In this document: piece after piece, positions 23,566-32,851 of the stretch
Layout: every line of letters begins with the position of its first letter
Numbering within the stretch: the first letter of the stretch is position 1
Assembly (NCBI RefSeq): GCF_018881715.1
Contig: NZ_JACVPW010000001.1
Span: forward strand, 1-64,000
From: Polynucleobacter parvulilacunae
GTDB lineage: Bacteria > Pseudomonadota > Gammaproteobacteria > Burkholderiales > Burkholderiaceae
Direction: 5' to 3'
Length of the DNA stretch: 64,000 bases
Position numbers and translations under genes: made by a program
Notes under the pieces: generated by a model
What the model was told of the DNA's origin: nothing
What the model saw: the letters and a program-made list of their open reading frames with translations, nothing else
Database searches by the model: none

Positions 23566-25578
23566 ATGAATCAAAACGTTATCGATAACGAAACCCAAGA
23601 AAAATTAGACGCCTTTATCAAGCAAGAGGAAGGCGACTCCAATGACTACAAGGGACTGCTAGCGAAGTTCATCACCCTAGTGGCGGTAGGCATGTCACTC
23701 TTTCATTTATATGCCGCGTATTCAATCGTTCCCACACAAGAGTTGCGGGTCATTCACGTTGCTCTGGTTTTATTTCTAGTATTTCTAAGCTTCCCCATTG
23801 CGGCTCGCTTTAAAAACAGGCTCATGCCTTGGGATATTGTCTGCGCACTTATCTCGGTAGCTATTGCGTATTACATTCTGAGTGGTGGCGATGACTTTAT
23901 GGACCGTAATACTGCGCCTAACTCTACCGATGTCATGGTGGGTATCGCATTAATTGCCCTCATCTTAGAAAGTGTTCGAAGAACCAATGGCATGATCTTG
24001 GTTACAGTAACAGCCCTGTTTCTGCTCTATGCATTATTTGGCAACTACTTACCAGCACCTTGGACTCACAAGGGTTACGATCTTGATCGTCTGGTAGGCT
24101 ATATGTATATGACACTTGAGGGCATCTATGGCACAGCGGTAGATGTATCTGCAACCCTCATTATTCTCTTCACTATTTTTGGCGCCTTCTTACAATTTAC
24201 AGGCGCTGGAAAATTCTTCATCGACTTCTCATTTGCTGCCATGGGCGGCAAATCCTCTGGAGTAGGCAGAACGATTGTGATGTCTTCATTCTTATTGGGC
24301 GGCCCTTCAGGCTCCGGTGTAGCTACCACCGTTACGGTTGGCTCAGTTGCAGCCCCCATGTTGAATAAAGTAGGTTACGAGAAAAATGCGGCTGGCGGAC
24401 TGTTGGCAGCGGGTGGTCTTGGCGCCATCATCTCACCTCCTGTGCTGGGCGCAGCTGCATTCTTAATTGCGGATTTTCTCAAGATCTCCTATTTAGATGT
24501 GCTGCTCATGGCCACTATCCCAACCATCCTTTTTTATCTTGGCTTATTTGTGATGGTCGAAATTGATGTACGCAAATATGGCATGAAAAATATTCACTTT
24601 GAGTCCTCCGAAACAGCTTGGCAGCTCACTAAGAAATATTGGTTTCACTTCTTTTCACTCATCTCCATTGTGGTGTTCATGTTGATGGGCTTCTCTCCGG
24701 TGATGTCAGTCTTTTGGGCGACGGTAGTTTCCGCCTTATCTAGCATGTTGCGTGAAGACACTGCCATCATTCCTTGGGCATGGTTCAAGGGCAAAGAACC
24801 GATTATTTCTGGTCTCTACAACTCCAACCTCACTAAAGCCCTTGCCTCTGGCTCAACCGGGGTCTTGGCAATCGCCGCCACCTGTGCTGGGGCAGGTCTG
24901 ATTGTGGGCACAGTCACGCTTACTGGCCTTGGTCTGAAATTTAGTTCGATTGTGATTCAGTATGCTGGCGGATCACTCTTGTTAACAACCATTTTTACAG
25001 CGCTAGTAGTTTGGGTTGTTGGTCTCGCTGTTCCAGTAACAGCCTCTTATATTATTTGTGCCGTGATTGCTGCTCCTGCACTGATTAATTTGGGTGTACC
25101 TGCTTTTGCTGCGCACATGTTCATTTTCTATTACGCAGTACTTTCTGAAGTATCGCCACCAACCGCGCTGTCTCCATTTGCAGCGGCGGCGATCTGTAAA
25201 GGTAACCCCTATAAGACGACGCTACAAACCTGGAAGTATGTGGCTCCAGCAATTCTGGTTCCATTCATGTTTGTTTTAGACAAGTCAGGCGTTAGCTTGT
25301 TATTAATGGGCTCAACTAGCGCCCTTGAGCAAGCAGACTGGATGCAAATTGCATGGGTGTCCTTCACAGCTGTTGTTGGCATCATCTGCTTGGCTGGCGG
25401 ACTACAAGGCTGGTTCATTGAGAAAACCAAGGTATTTGAACGCGTCATCATGGTGATCTCTGGGGTTGCTCTTGCCTATCCCTCCACAGAGGCAGACTTA
25501 GTTGGCTTTATTGGTTTTGGACTTGTTCTGGTGACCCAAACTATTGCGCACTTCAAACTTAACCCTAGGTCATCTTAA
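23566..25578 (+). CDS. TRAP transporter fused permease (4TM/12TM type)
   Basis: The 670-residue membrane protein fuses the small DctQ-like part and the large DctM-like part. The core shows GGKSSGVGRTIVMSSFLLGGPSGSGVATTVTVGSVAAPMLNKVGYEKNAAGGLLAAGGLGAIISPPVLGAAAFLIADFL, then a repeat-like segment with ATCAGAGLIVGTVTLTGLGLK and SEVSPPTALSPFAAAAIC. This is the permease form that works with TAXI binding proteins using a sodium gradient. It is the last plus-strand gene before a strong bidirectional terminator. Confidence 0.92.
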   Translation: MNQNVIDNETQEKLDAFIKQEEGDSNDYKGLLAKFITLVAVGMSLFHLYAAYSIVPTQELRVIHVALVLFLVFLSFPIAARFKNRLMPWDIVCALISVAIAYYILSGGDDFMDRNTAPNSTDVMVGIALIALILESVRRTNGMILVTVTALFLLYALFGNYLPAPWTHKGYDLDRLVGYMYMTLEGIYGTAVDVSATLIILFTIFGAFLQFTGAGKFFIDFSFAAMGGKSSGVGRTIVMSSFLLGGPSGSGVATTVTVGSVAAPMLNKVGYEKNAAGGLLAAGGLGAIISPPVLGAAAFLIADFLKISYLDVLLMATIPTILFYLGLFVMVEIDVRKYGMKNIHFESSETAWQLTKKYWFHFFSLISIVVFMLMGFSPVMSVFWATVVSALSSMLREDTAIIPWAWFKGKEPIISGLYNSNLTKALASGSTGVLAIAATCAGAGLIVGTVTLTGLGLKFSSIVIQYAGGSLLLTTIFTALVVWVVGLAVPVTASYIICAVIAAPALINLGVPAFAAHMFIFYYAVLSEVSPPTALSPFAAAAICKGNPYKTTLQTWKYVAPAILVPFMFVLDKSGVSLLLMGSTSALEQADWMQIAWVSFTAVVGIICLAGGLQGWFIEKTKVFERVIMVISGVALAYPSTEADLVGFIGFGLVLVTQTIAHFKLNPRSS

Positions 25579-25610
25579 GGCACGTCTAATAAGAGAGTGT
25601 CTCATCCTCA

Positions 25611-25643
25611 AAACAATAAGGCCCGCTCAAGCGGGCCTTATTG
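25611..25643. terminator. Bidirectional terminator between TRAP permease and enolase-family gene
   Basis: A perfect inverted repeat AATAAGGCCCGCT / AGCGGGCCTTATT has A and T runs on both sides. It lies between two convergent genes. Confidence 0.85.
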
Positions 25644-25662
25644 TTTCCAGTGATTGCTTATC

Positions 25663-26799
25663 TCAAGAGATTTTAGTCCAAGCGGCTTTACCTGCATAAT
25701 TCTTCACTGCAGCTTCATCGAATTCGAAACCTAAGCCAGGGGTTTTATGCAAAATCAAATCCCCATTTTTAAAGGTGAGTTGTTTATTGATTAGTCTGCG
25801 GAAGTTCAGCACTTGATCATCCAGGAAGAACTCAACAAAACGTGCGTTAGGTGTGGCAGCTACCAGTGGAGCATGTAAGTCATGCATCCAATGTGGGCAG
25901 ACTGTAACGCCTTTCACATCAGCATAAGCAGAAATTCTGCGCCACTCGGTAATGCCACCACAAACTGCAGCATCCGATTGCAGAATGGCAGCGCCACCGG
26001 CATCGATTAACTCTCTAAAGCGCCAGCGCCCCGCTTCCATTTCACCGGTAGCCACATTGATCTTGGTTTGCCGCGCTAATGCTGCATGTAAATCAATTGC
26101 ATCTGGTGAGAAAGGCTCTTCAATCCAGTAAGGGTTATAAGCCTCGAAGCGTCGCACATACTCTAGTGCTGTTGGCAAATCACGCCAGGCGTTATTGGCA
26201 TCCAGAGTTAGTAGCACATCATCGCCAACCGCTTTGCGAGCAGCCTTCACGCGCGCTTCTTCCTCAGATGGAGATAAACGCCCCACCTTCATCTTGACTG
26301 CTTTAAAGCCTTGCTTTACATAGGACTCCATTTCTTTACCAAGCTTGGCTGGAGTTTTACCCTCCAAATAGTAGCCGCCACTGGCATAAGCAGGCACACG
26401 ATCATCTACGACTGAGCCTAGGTATTGATGCAGGGGTAAGCCAACTGAGCGGGCATTTAAATCCCAAAGGGCCGTATCGAGAATGGAAATGCCGCGCATT
26501 ACCGCACCAGAACGCCCCTGGAGAATGGATTCGTTGTACATCTCCATCCAGAGACCTTCACTGCGATGACTATTTTGGCCAATCAACTTCGGCGCTAGTA
26601 ATTGCTCCACAGCAATCTTGGCGATGTCTCCGCCAGCGCTACCAACATAGCAAAAACCGATACCCTCATTGCCATCCTTACCGCGAACTTTCACCAAACA
26701 ATAGTGGCGTTCAGAAACAGTACGAGTAGAAAATGACGTCACCTTATCTAAAGGCACTGCCACAGAAGCAACTTGGATGGATTCAATAATCGGCATCAA
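25663..26799 (-). CDS. Mandelate racemase / muconate lactonizing enzyme family (enolase superfamily)
   Basis: The 378-residue protein has the N-terminal capping domain and a TIM barrel with all key residues: KxK in GFKAVKMKVGRLS, metal ligands in LTLDANNAW (Asp), WIEEPFSPD (Glu) and VATGEMEAGRWRF (Glu), and the His base in VCPHWMHDLHAPL with the Asp of LQSDAAVCGG. KxK plus His-Asp places it in the mandelate racemase subgroup, mostly acid-sugar dehydratases. With the DapA-like and dehydrogenase genes nearby, dehydration of an aldonate or uronate is plausible. The exact acid is not visible. Confidence 0.87.
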   Translation of the reverse strand: MMPIIESIQVASVAVPLDKVTSFSTRTVSERHYCLVKVRGKDGNEGIGFCYVGSAGGDIAKIAVEQLLAPKLIGQNSHRSEGLWMEMYNESILQGRSGAVMRGISILDTALWDLNARSVGLPLHQYLGSVVDDRVPAYASGGYYLEGKTPAKLGKEMESYVKQGFKAVKMKVGRLSPSEEEARVKAARKAVGDDVLLTLDANNAWRDLPTALEYVRRFEAYNPYWIEEPFSPDAIDLHAALARQTKINVATGEMEAGRWRFRELIDAGGAAILQSDAAVCGGITEWRRISAYADVKGVTVCPHWMHDLHAPLVAATPNARFVEFFLDDQVLNFRRLINKQLTFKNGDLILHKTPGLGFEFDEAAVKNYAGKAAWTKIS

Positions 26800-26901
26800 A
26801 ACTCCTTAATCAAAAAATGATTGTATCTAGAATTTAAATTACCAGCAGGAGCTCGAATAAGGAATAATTCATCTATTCAATCACGTATACACAGGTTAAA
26901 T

Positions 26902-27828
26902 ATGAGTAAAGTTGTCGTTATCGGAACTGGCATGATGGGCGTCGGAATTGCTGCCAGTTTTTTAGCTAGCGGCGCTAATACCATCATCCTGGGGCGCAGC
27001 GCTGAAAAGGCTATCAGTTGCCTTGATGCCATTCGGTTGTGTGCGGATTCGATCAACCCAGTGTGGGCCAAACAGAATCCAGCACTACAAAGCGGGAGTA
27101 TTGAAGAATGGCAAGACTGGGATGCCGTAAATTTAGTCATTGAAACGGTTTCGGAACAGCTCGAACTTAAAAGGGCAATCTTTGCATTGCTAGACCTGCG
27201 AGTACCCACTCATATTCCCATTGGCAGCAATAGCTCTGGCTTTCCAATTAGCGAAATAGCAAAAGATCTATCTACAGCACACCGCATGTTTAACACACAC
27301 TACTTTATGCCTGCGCATATCGTGCCACTTGTAGAGATTGTTGCTGGGAAACAATCCGATCTCACATTGGCAGAAAAACTCTGTAAGTTTTATCGCGCCC
27401 ACGGTAAGAAGCCCGTGCTTGTAAGAAAAGATATTCCAGGATTTTTAGCCAATCGCATTCAGCATGCGCTAATGCGTGAAGCGCTTTCACTAGTTGAGGA
27501 AGGAATTGCTACGCCTGACGATATCGATACTGCTGTGCGCTTTAGCTTTGGATTTAGATATGCGGCTGTAGGCCCGATGACCCAGAAAGAAATTTCAGGC
27601 TGGGAAGGAATGACACTGGCAGCAGAGTTAATTTACCCTTCCCTATCCAATATCACCGCACCGCCAAGTTGCGTGACAAATTTAGTAAAAAGTGGCAAAA
27701 CTGGCATAGCTAAGGGCGCTGGATTTAAGACTTGGTCTGCTGATGAGGGGGCGACCATGAAGCAAAACTACGAAGAAAGACTGAAAGCAGCCTTTGAAGT
27801 TCTTAAGATAGCCCCAGATCTAAACTAA
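26902..27828 (+). CDS. 3-hydroxyacyl-CoA dehydrogenase-family enzyme, paralog of 19583
   Basis: The 308-residue enzyme starts best at ATG 26902 (MSKVVVIGTGMMGVGIAASF). The track adds 27 non-homologous residues. It has the Rossmann NAD site, the catalytic segment FNTHYFMPAHIVPLVEIV and the helical domain DIPGFLANRIQHALMREALSLVEEGIATPDDIDTAVRFSFGFRY. The same blocks occur in the enzyme at 19583-20524, so the two are paralogs at either end of the TRAP island. The family includes L-gulonate 3-dehydrogenase, which would suit a sugar-acid route. It is divergent from the mandelate-racemase-type gene. Confidence 0.85.
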   Translation: MSKVVVIGTGMMGVGIAASFLASGANTIILGRSAEKAISCLDAIRLCADSINPVWAKQNPALQSGSIEEWQDWDAVNLVIETVSEQLELKRAIFALLDLRVPTHIPIGSNSSGFPISEIAKDLSTAHRMFNTHYFMPAHIVPLVEIVAGKQSDLTLAEKLCKFYRAHGKKPVLVRKDIPGFLANRIQHALMREALSLVEEGIATPDDIDTAVRFSFGFRYAAVGPMTQKEISGWEGMTLAAELIYPSLSNITAPPSCVTNLVKSGKTGIAKGAGFKTWSADEGATMKQNYEERLKAAFEVLKIAPDLN

Positions 27829-27909
27829 ATTTCTAAATCCTTAATTTCATTTTGTTGCGGCACAGCATATTTATTCGGATTCGCCCTCACATTATTAGAT
27901 AATTGAGGG

Positions 27910-29358
27910 GTGAATAAAAAAGCATCTATTGGCTCCCTTTTTACTAAGGGGGTAATCATTTTGTCTGGCTGCGCCTTTCTGAGCTCAACATCTGGCTTAG
28001 CTTATGCAGCACAACCTCAAAATAATAACCAAAGCCGTCAGAAAGTGATTGTCCAAGCCCCTAAACAAATTGGCTTCAAAGATAAATCTGCTGGCGCCGG
28101 TTCAAAAACCAACAGCATGAGCCTAAATCCCTCTCTATTTCAGCGCAAAGCCCCAGACGAGCTCATGCTTGATAGTGACGCCAATCTAGACTATCGAGTT
28201 GCTCAAGGTTGTTTACAACGCAACTTCAACGAAGATAAGCTACCCGCTAGCATTGGCATCGATAATCGTCAGTTTTCTGAGTTCTTCAAGAATCAAACCA
28301 AAACATTTTTTGAGCATATGCGTGGCGACTGCATCCCCTATGCGGTGGCCTTTGGTAGTCGTAATCGCTTCGATTCCTTAAGCATCATGAATGGCCCCAT
28401 TCAAGATAGCAAAACGGAAGTATGGACATTCACGCCTTCAGCTGTTGGCGGATTTTTGATTCAGCAAGACTATCTCAAGGATGAATCCAAACGCTTAACT
28501 GAGATTCGCATCCCGCTAAGAGAGGTCTTATATGACCAACGTAAAGTAAGCGATCAATTACCGGTTGAGCTCGTTTGGGAATTGAACTCTCTGATCAAGC
28601 AGATTTATCCAGAAGAAAATAACTCCCTCGAAAATACTAATAGCATTGTGCGCATGATTGTGGACTTTGGCGATCGAGAAAGATGGGCGCAAATCTGGGC
28701 AGTGGAAATTATTGATCCCGCAAGCAAAGAGGTGTACGCCAATGCCTTTTGGATGGAGCGCAACGACATCCCTGGCGGATTCTTTACAAGCACAGGAGAA
28801 TCCCTTGAGCGCTCCTTCTGGACCAATCCATTAAGCTATCGCCGCATTTCTCGAGGAGTTGGCATGGTAAGAGCAACTTCAGGCAAGCGCAGCAAAAATT
28901 CAGCCTCCTCACCCAAAGCCTCTACTCCGAATACAGCGCCAGCAAAGGGGCAGCGCTATCGCGCCCATATGGGTATTGATTACGCCGCCCCAATTGGCAC
29001 ACCCGTGTTTAGCGTTGCCAATGGTCGAGTGGCTCATATTGGCTATAGCGGGGCATTTGGCAATTTGATTGTTCTAGAGCACCCTGGCGGATATCACACC
29101 TACTACGCTCACTTAAGTAATTACAACGTAGAGCTTGAATTAGGCAATGAAGTGCGGCGTGGTTTGGAAATTGGCTATGTAGGCTCAACCGGCAGATCAA
29201 CCGGCCCACATCTGCACTTTGAGTTGAGAAAGAATGGCATTTACGTAGATCCTTATGGCTCCAGGACTCAACTAGATTTATGGTCCATGCGCGATAACGA
29301 AAGCGGTCAACTGACTAGAGAGATGCTTCTGCTAGGCAGTCCCATCAAACACAATTAG
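27910..29358 (+). CDS. M23-family zinc metallopeptidase with long N-terminal domain
   Basis: The 482-residue protein has a signal region with a lipobox-like LSGC, a low-complexity Asn/Gln-rich stretch, a poorly recognised middle domain (about 75-310), a Ser/Pro linker and a C-terminal LytM domain. The zinc motifs are HMGIDYAAPIGTPV (HxxxD) and HLHFELRKNG (HxH). It should cut or remodel peptidoglycan in the periplasm. The start is GTG 27910, because an in-frame stop lies two codons upstream, although GAGG sits unusually close to it. All catalytic residues are present, so it may be an active hydrolase, not an EnvC-like activator. Confidence 0.85.
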   Translation: MNKKASIGSLFTKGVIILSGCAFLSSTSGLAYAAQPQNNNQSRQKVIVQAPKQIGFKDKSAGAGSKTNSMSLNPSLFQRKAPDELMLDSDANLDYRVAQGCLQRNFNEDKLPASIGIDNRQFSEFFKNQTKTFFEHMRGDCIPYAVAFGSRNRFDSLSIMNGPIQDSKTEVWTFTPSAVGGFLIQQDYLKDESKRLTEIRIPLREVLYDQRKVSDQLPVELVWELNSLIKQIYPEENNSLENTNSIVRMIVDFGDRERWAQIWAVEIIDPASKEVYANAFWMERNDIPGGFFTSTGESLERSFWTNPLSYRRISRGVGMVRATSGKRSKNSASSPKASTPNTAPAKGQRYRAHMGIDYAAPIGTPVFSVANGRVAHIGYSGAFGNLIVLEHPGGYHTYYAHLSNYNVELELGNEVRRGLEIGYVGSTGRSTGPHLHFELRKNGIYVDPYGSRTQLDLWSMRDNESGQLTREMLLLGSPIKHN

Positions 29359-29416
29359 GCAATGATTTAAATATTGCAAGACGTCCATCAAGAATCTAAC
29401 TTCTTCTTACAGAAAT

Positions 29417-29445
29417 AAAAAAGGGTCCCGTTGGACCCTTTTTCT
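29417..29445. terminator. Bidirectional terminator
   Basis: AAAAAAGGGTCC CGTT GGACCCTTTTTC forms a strong hairpin between the convergent M23 peptidase and universal stress protein genes. T runs occur in both directions. Confidence 0.82.
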
Positions 29446-29458
29446 TGGTATCGGATAA

Positions 29459-29899
29459 TTACCCCAGCACTAATACTGGTAATGTGGAATGCACAATAAC
29501 CTCATGAGTTTCGCTACCCAACAAAATCCCCTTGATACCTGTGCGCTTATGTGACGCCATCACAATCACATCCGCTTTAGCCTTTTTTGCGCCAGCCAAA
29601 ATACCTTCAGATAGATTACTATTTTCAATATGAAGACTTTTTACTTTAGCGCCAGCTCCCAACGCAGTCGTTGACTTCTTAAGGACATCCCGCGCATAAG
29701 CAGCGCAAGCCTCTGTGTGCTGTTTCTTCGAAATCCCATAGCCCATAGTGCTATCTGAGTAAACCATCGGAGGCGTAGGATCAGATACATATACAAGGGT
29801 AACTGCAGCGCCATCCGATTTGGCTAGTGCGGCAACTTTCTTCAAGGATTTTTTGCTGACATCCGAACCATCTACCGGTACCAATAAATGCTTAAACAT
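29459..29899 (-). CDS. Universal stress protein (UspA family)
   Basis: The 146-residue protein matches the UspA fold: MFKHLLVPVDGSDVSKKSLKKVAALAK at the start, VTLVYVSD, and the ATP-binding loop VMASHKRTGIKGILLGSETHEVIVHSTLPVLVLG (G-2x-G-9x-G-S/T type). It is thought to help survival under stress or low oxygen. It lies near the FNR-controlled respiration block, though I saw no FNR box directly before it. Length is typical. Confidence 0.9.
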   Translation of the reverse strand: MFKHLLVPVDGSDVSKKSLKKVAALAKSDGAAVTLVYVSDPTPPMVYSDSTMGYGISKKQHTEACAAYARDVLKKSTTALGAGAKVKSLHIENSNLSEGILAGAKKAKADVIVMASHKRTGIKGILLGSETHEVIVHSTLPVLVLG

Positions 29900-29985
29900 G
29901 TTGACTCCCTTTAAATTGAACTACTAATCTACTCTTTCCATCATAATGCTTATTATTGGCCTATAAAACCATAAAGGTAACTAAA

Positions 29986-30387
29986 TTGCTCAAGAATTTT
30001 GCTATCTACCTCACATTTTTAATCGCCCTCATCGCAATCGATCTGGTATGGCTATTGGGTATTGCGAAAAACCTCTACCGCAACGAGATGGGCGACTTAA
30101 TGGCCAGCGAACCCAAACTACTTGCTGGGCTCGCGTTTTATCTCCTTTATGCCTTGGGTGTCTGTATTTTCGTAATTGCACCAGCGCTATCAAAACAGTC
30201 TTGGCTATATGCACTGCAATATGGAGCTTTGTTTGGCTTTTTTTGCTACATGACGTACGACCTGACCAATTTAGCAGTTATCAGAAACTTTCCAACGCAA
30301 CTGGCTTTTGTCGATATTGCGTGGGGTAGTTTTGTTACTGCTTTGTGCGCAGGATTTGCTTACTGGGTTGGAGATCGCATCTCTTAA
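29986..30387 (+). CDS. DUF2177 family membrane protein
   Basis: The 133-residue protein has four hydrophobic helices and the DUF2177 pattern: AIDLVWLLGIAKNLYRNEMGDLM, FYLLYALGVCIFVIAPAL, GALFGFFCYMTYDLTNLAVIRNFPTQLAFVDIAWGSFVTALCAG. I choose TTG 29986 because AAAGGT lies just upstream, and the earlier TTG at 29956 has no ribosome site. Function is unknown. The family is widespread in proteobacterial inner membranes. It is 35 bases upstream of the SulP gene on the same strand and may be co-transcribed. Confidence 0.82.
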   Translation: MLKNFAIYLTFLIALIAIDLVWLLGIAKNLYRNEMGDLMASEPKLLAGLAFYLLYALGVCIFVIAPALSKQSWLYALQYGALFGFFCYMTYDLTNLAVIRNFPTQLAFVDIAWGSFVTALCAGFAYWVGDRIS

Positions 30388-30422
30388 GATTGTCACTCTC
30401 ACATCATTAAAACAGATCACTG

Positions 30423-32048
30423 ATGTTTTTTCGTCCTCGACTACTAGACTCATTTACAGGCTATAACCGCACCCTTTTCACTAGGGATGTTTTGGCGGGT
30501 CTCACGGTTGGCGTAGTTGCACTACCTCTAGCGATGGCTTTTGCAATAGCCAGTGGATTAAAGCCCGAAGCCGGAATCTTCACCGCCATTATTGCTGGCG
30601 GATTGATCTCGCTGCTTGGTGGTAGCAAGGTACAGATTGGTGGCCCAGCAGGTGCGTTCATCGTCATTGTCTACGGCATCGTCGAGCGTTATGGCGTTCC
30701 CAACCTATTGCTTGCCACTGCCATGTCGGGTGTATTTTTATTTCTGATGGGCGTGTTTCGCCTTGGAACATTAGTGCGCTTTATTCCAATCGCCGTCATT
30801 ATTGGCTTTACCAATGGCATTGCCTTTCTGATTGGCCTATCTCAAATCAAAGATTTCTTTGGCCTCCAAATTGAAAAAATGCCGGCTCAATTTTTTCAAC
30901 AAGTGCATATGCTCTATTTAGCGGCAGATACCTTTAATCCAATTGCACTAGGCTTAGCTTGCGGCCGTCTGGCCTTATTGATTCTCTGGAAGCTATTTCA
31001 GAATCGCCTAGGCTGGCTCTCGCACTTACCTGGCACAGTGGTAGCTATGGTGGTGGCAACGATTATTACTAGCGCTCTCAACTTGCCGGTAGATACCATT
31101 GGAAGCCGCTTTGGCGGTATCCCATTTGGGCTCCCCTCTTTTGAATGGATTCATATCAGCTGGGATAGCGCTCAATACATGGTGGCACCTGCATTAACGC
31201 TTGCCCTCTTAGGTGCAATCGAATCCTTGCTCTGCGCACGTATTGCCGATGGTCTTATTCATGATCGCCATGAATCCAATCAAGAGCTTATGGCTCAAGG
31301 TATTGCCAATTTCACGATTCCATTTTTTGGTGGCATGCCCGCTACTGGGACAATTGCCCGCACCGTTACGAACATAGAGAGTGGTGGAACTACACCCATT
31401 GCCGGACTTGTGCATGCGGCGACTTTATTGATCATCGTATTGTTTGCAGCGCCCCTTGCTAAAAATATTCCTCTGGCTAGTCTGGCTGCTATCTTGATGT
31501 ATGTTGCCTGGAATATGGGTGAGTGGCAAAAGTTTATTGACCTCAAGCAGTTCCGCCTACCCTATCGCATCACTATCTTAAGCGTCTTTATTCTGACTGT
31601 TGTATTGGATCTCACTATTGCCGTTGAGGTAGGTTTATTGCTTGCCTTTATCACCTTCATTTATCGTATCTCCAGTCTGTCACGTTGTGAACCAGCTTCA
31701 GCTAGTGATTTTCCTGGGTTAAGCAATCAACAAGGTCGTATTGATGCCTATCGCATTCATGGCGCTATCTTCTTTGGCGCAGTAAAACTCCTAGAAAAGA
31801 TTGAGGCGAACCTACCGTCACAAACTCTCTTACTCGATTTGAAGAATGTAATTTATATCGATACTTCAGGCATGGATACCATCATGGAGCTGGCCCACTT
31901 ATGCAAGATTCGTAATATTCGCCTGATTATTTGCGGCTTAGCGCATCAACCATTAGAGATGGCAGAGCGCAGTGAGTTTATTGTTTCACTACCGCAAAAC
32001 TCTCTATATCCAGATCTCATTTCTGGAATAGAAGCTGCAGTAGCTTAA
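30423..32048 (+). CDS. SulP/SLC26 family anion transporter with STAS domain
   Basis: The 541-residue protein has a membrane domain of about 10-14 helices (DVLAGLTVGVVALPLAMAFAIASGLKPEAGIFTAIIAGGLISLLGGSKVQIGGPAGAFIVIV is the SulP signature). The C-terminal STAS domain starts near residue 440 (AYRIHGAIFFGAVKLLEKI, DLKNVIYIDTSGMDTIMELA). Substrates in the family include sulfate, bicarbonate, dicarboxylates and other anions. No carbonic anhydrase or sulfur gene is adjacent, so I leave the substrate open. It is convergent with the TauE/SafE-like gene. Confidence 0.9.
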   Translation: MFFRPRLLDSFTGYNRTLFTRDVLAGLTVGVVALPLAMAFAIASGLKPEAGIFTAIIAGGLISLLGGSKVQIGGPAGAFIVIVYGIVERYGVPNLLLATAMSGVFLFLMGVFRLGTLVRFIPIAVIIGFTNGIAFLIGLSQIKDFFGLQIEKMPAQFFQQVHMLYLAADTFNPIALGLACGRLALLILWKLFQNRLGWLSHLPGTVVAMVVATIITSALNLPVDTIGSRFGGIPFGLPSFEWIHISWDSAQYMVAPALTLALLGAIESLLCARIADGLIHDRHESNQELMAQGIANFTIPFFGGMPATGTIARTVTNIESGGTTPIAGLVHAATLLIIVLFAAPLAKNIPLASLAAILMYVAWNMGEWQKFIDLKQFRLPYRITILSVFILTVVLDLTIAVEVGLLLAFITFIYRISSLSRCEPASASDFPGLSNQQGRIDAYRIHGAIFFGAVKLLEKIEANLPSQTLLLDLKNVIYIDTSGMDTIMELAHLCKIRNIRLIICGLAHQPLEMAERSEFIVSLPQNSLYPDLISGIEAAVA

Positions 32049-32055
32049 AGGCTAC

Positions 32056-32775
32056 CTAAGAAATACAGAAGCCGCCTTTTAATAAGGCTTCTGGCAAAAC
32101 CCAAGCGCGATACAAACCAAAGCCACCTGCAATCAACAGCAGGGAGGCCGCCAAATACCGCACCCAAATATATTGTCCAAATTGAGTAAGCACTGCAGAA
32201 AATTTGGAGATCAGTAAGAGATTTGGCAATGTTCCTAAACCAAACGCCAACATCAGAGCAGCGCCAGTGAGTACATCACCAGATAAAAATGCGAGCGGCA
32301 AAACGCTGTAAACCAATCCACAAGGCACCAAACCCCACAGCATGCCGCTAAACCAACGTGATGGACCGCTAGCCATACGACCCAAATATTTAGCCCAGTA
32401 AGCTGCAATTTTGGAGCTCAGCCATTTACCGCCAAGCAAACCTTCCGACTTACCAAGCCTGAGTAGTCGCATACCCATCAGAATCAAGATCAAGGATGTC
32501 AAAGCAAACAGGGGGCGCTGAATAGGAACGAGATTTTGCTGCCAAACTACTACCCCCACGGCTGCAGCTAAGGCGCCCAATAAAACATAGGTAGTTATGC
32601 GACCCAAATGCATGATCAATTGCAGGTAAAAAAGCTCAGATCTGGCTCTTAAAGGGGTCTCCAAGGCGACGGGTCGCTCAATGGCAGCAGCTATCCCGCC
32701 GCACATCAAAGCGCAGTGCCAGCCGCTCACCAGGGCCCCCAGAAAGACTGCCAGGAGTAGACTTGTTGTTAGCAT
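32056..32775 (-). CDS. TauE/SafE-like membrane protein linked to cbb3 assembly
   Basis: The 239-residue protein has about six membrane helices. The N-terminal motif SGWHCALMCGGIAAAI is typical of the sulfite exporter TauE/SafE-like (CcoI-associated, DsbD-transmembrane-like) group, often next to fixNOPQ or fnr genes in betaproteobacteria. The conserved His and Cys could bind copper. It is divergent from fnr, with 76 bases between starts. A role in copper or heme handling for the oxidase is inference from motif and place. Confidence 0.78.
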   Translation of the reverse strand: MLTTSLLLAVFLGALVSGWHCALMCGGIAAAIERPVALETPLRARSELFYLQLIMHLGRITTYVLLGALAAAVGVVVWQQNLVPIQRPLFALTSLILILMGMRLLRLGKSEGLLGGKWLSSKIAAYWAKYLGRMASGPSRWFSGMLWGLVPCGLVYSVLPLAFLSGDVLTGAALMLAFGLGTLPNLLLISKFSAVLTQFGQYIWVRYLAASLLLIAGGFGLYRAWVLPEALLKGGFCIS

Positions 32776-32851
32776 GAAATCGACAAAAAATAGGTGAAAG
32801 CGATAATTTTCATATTAATAGAATAAACTCCTCTTATAGATCCACTCAAAT

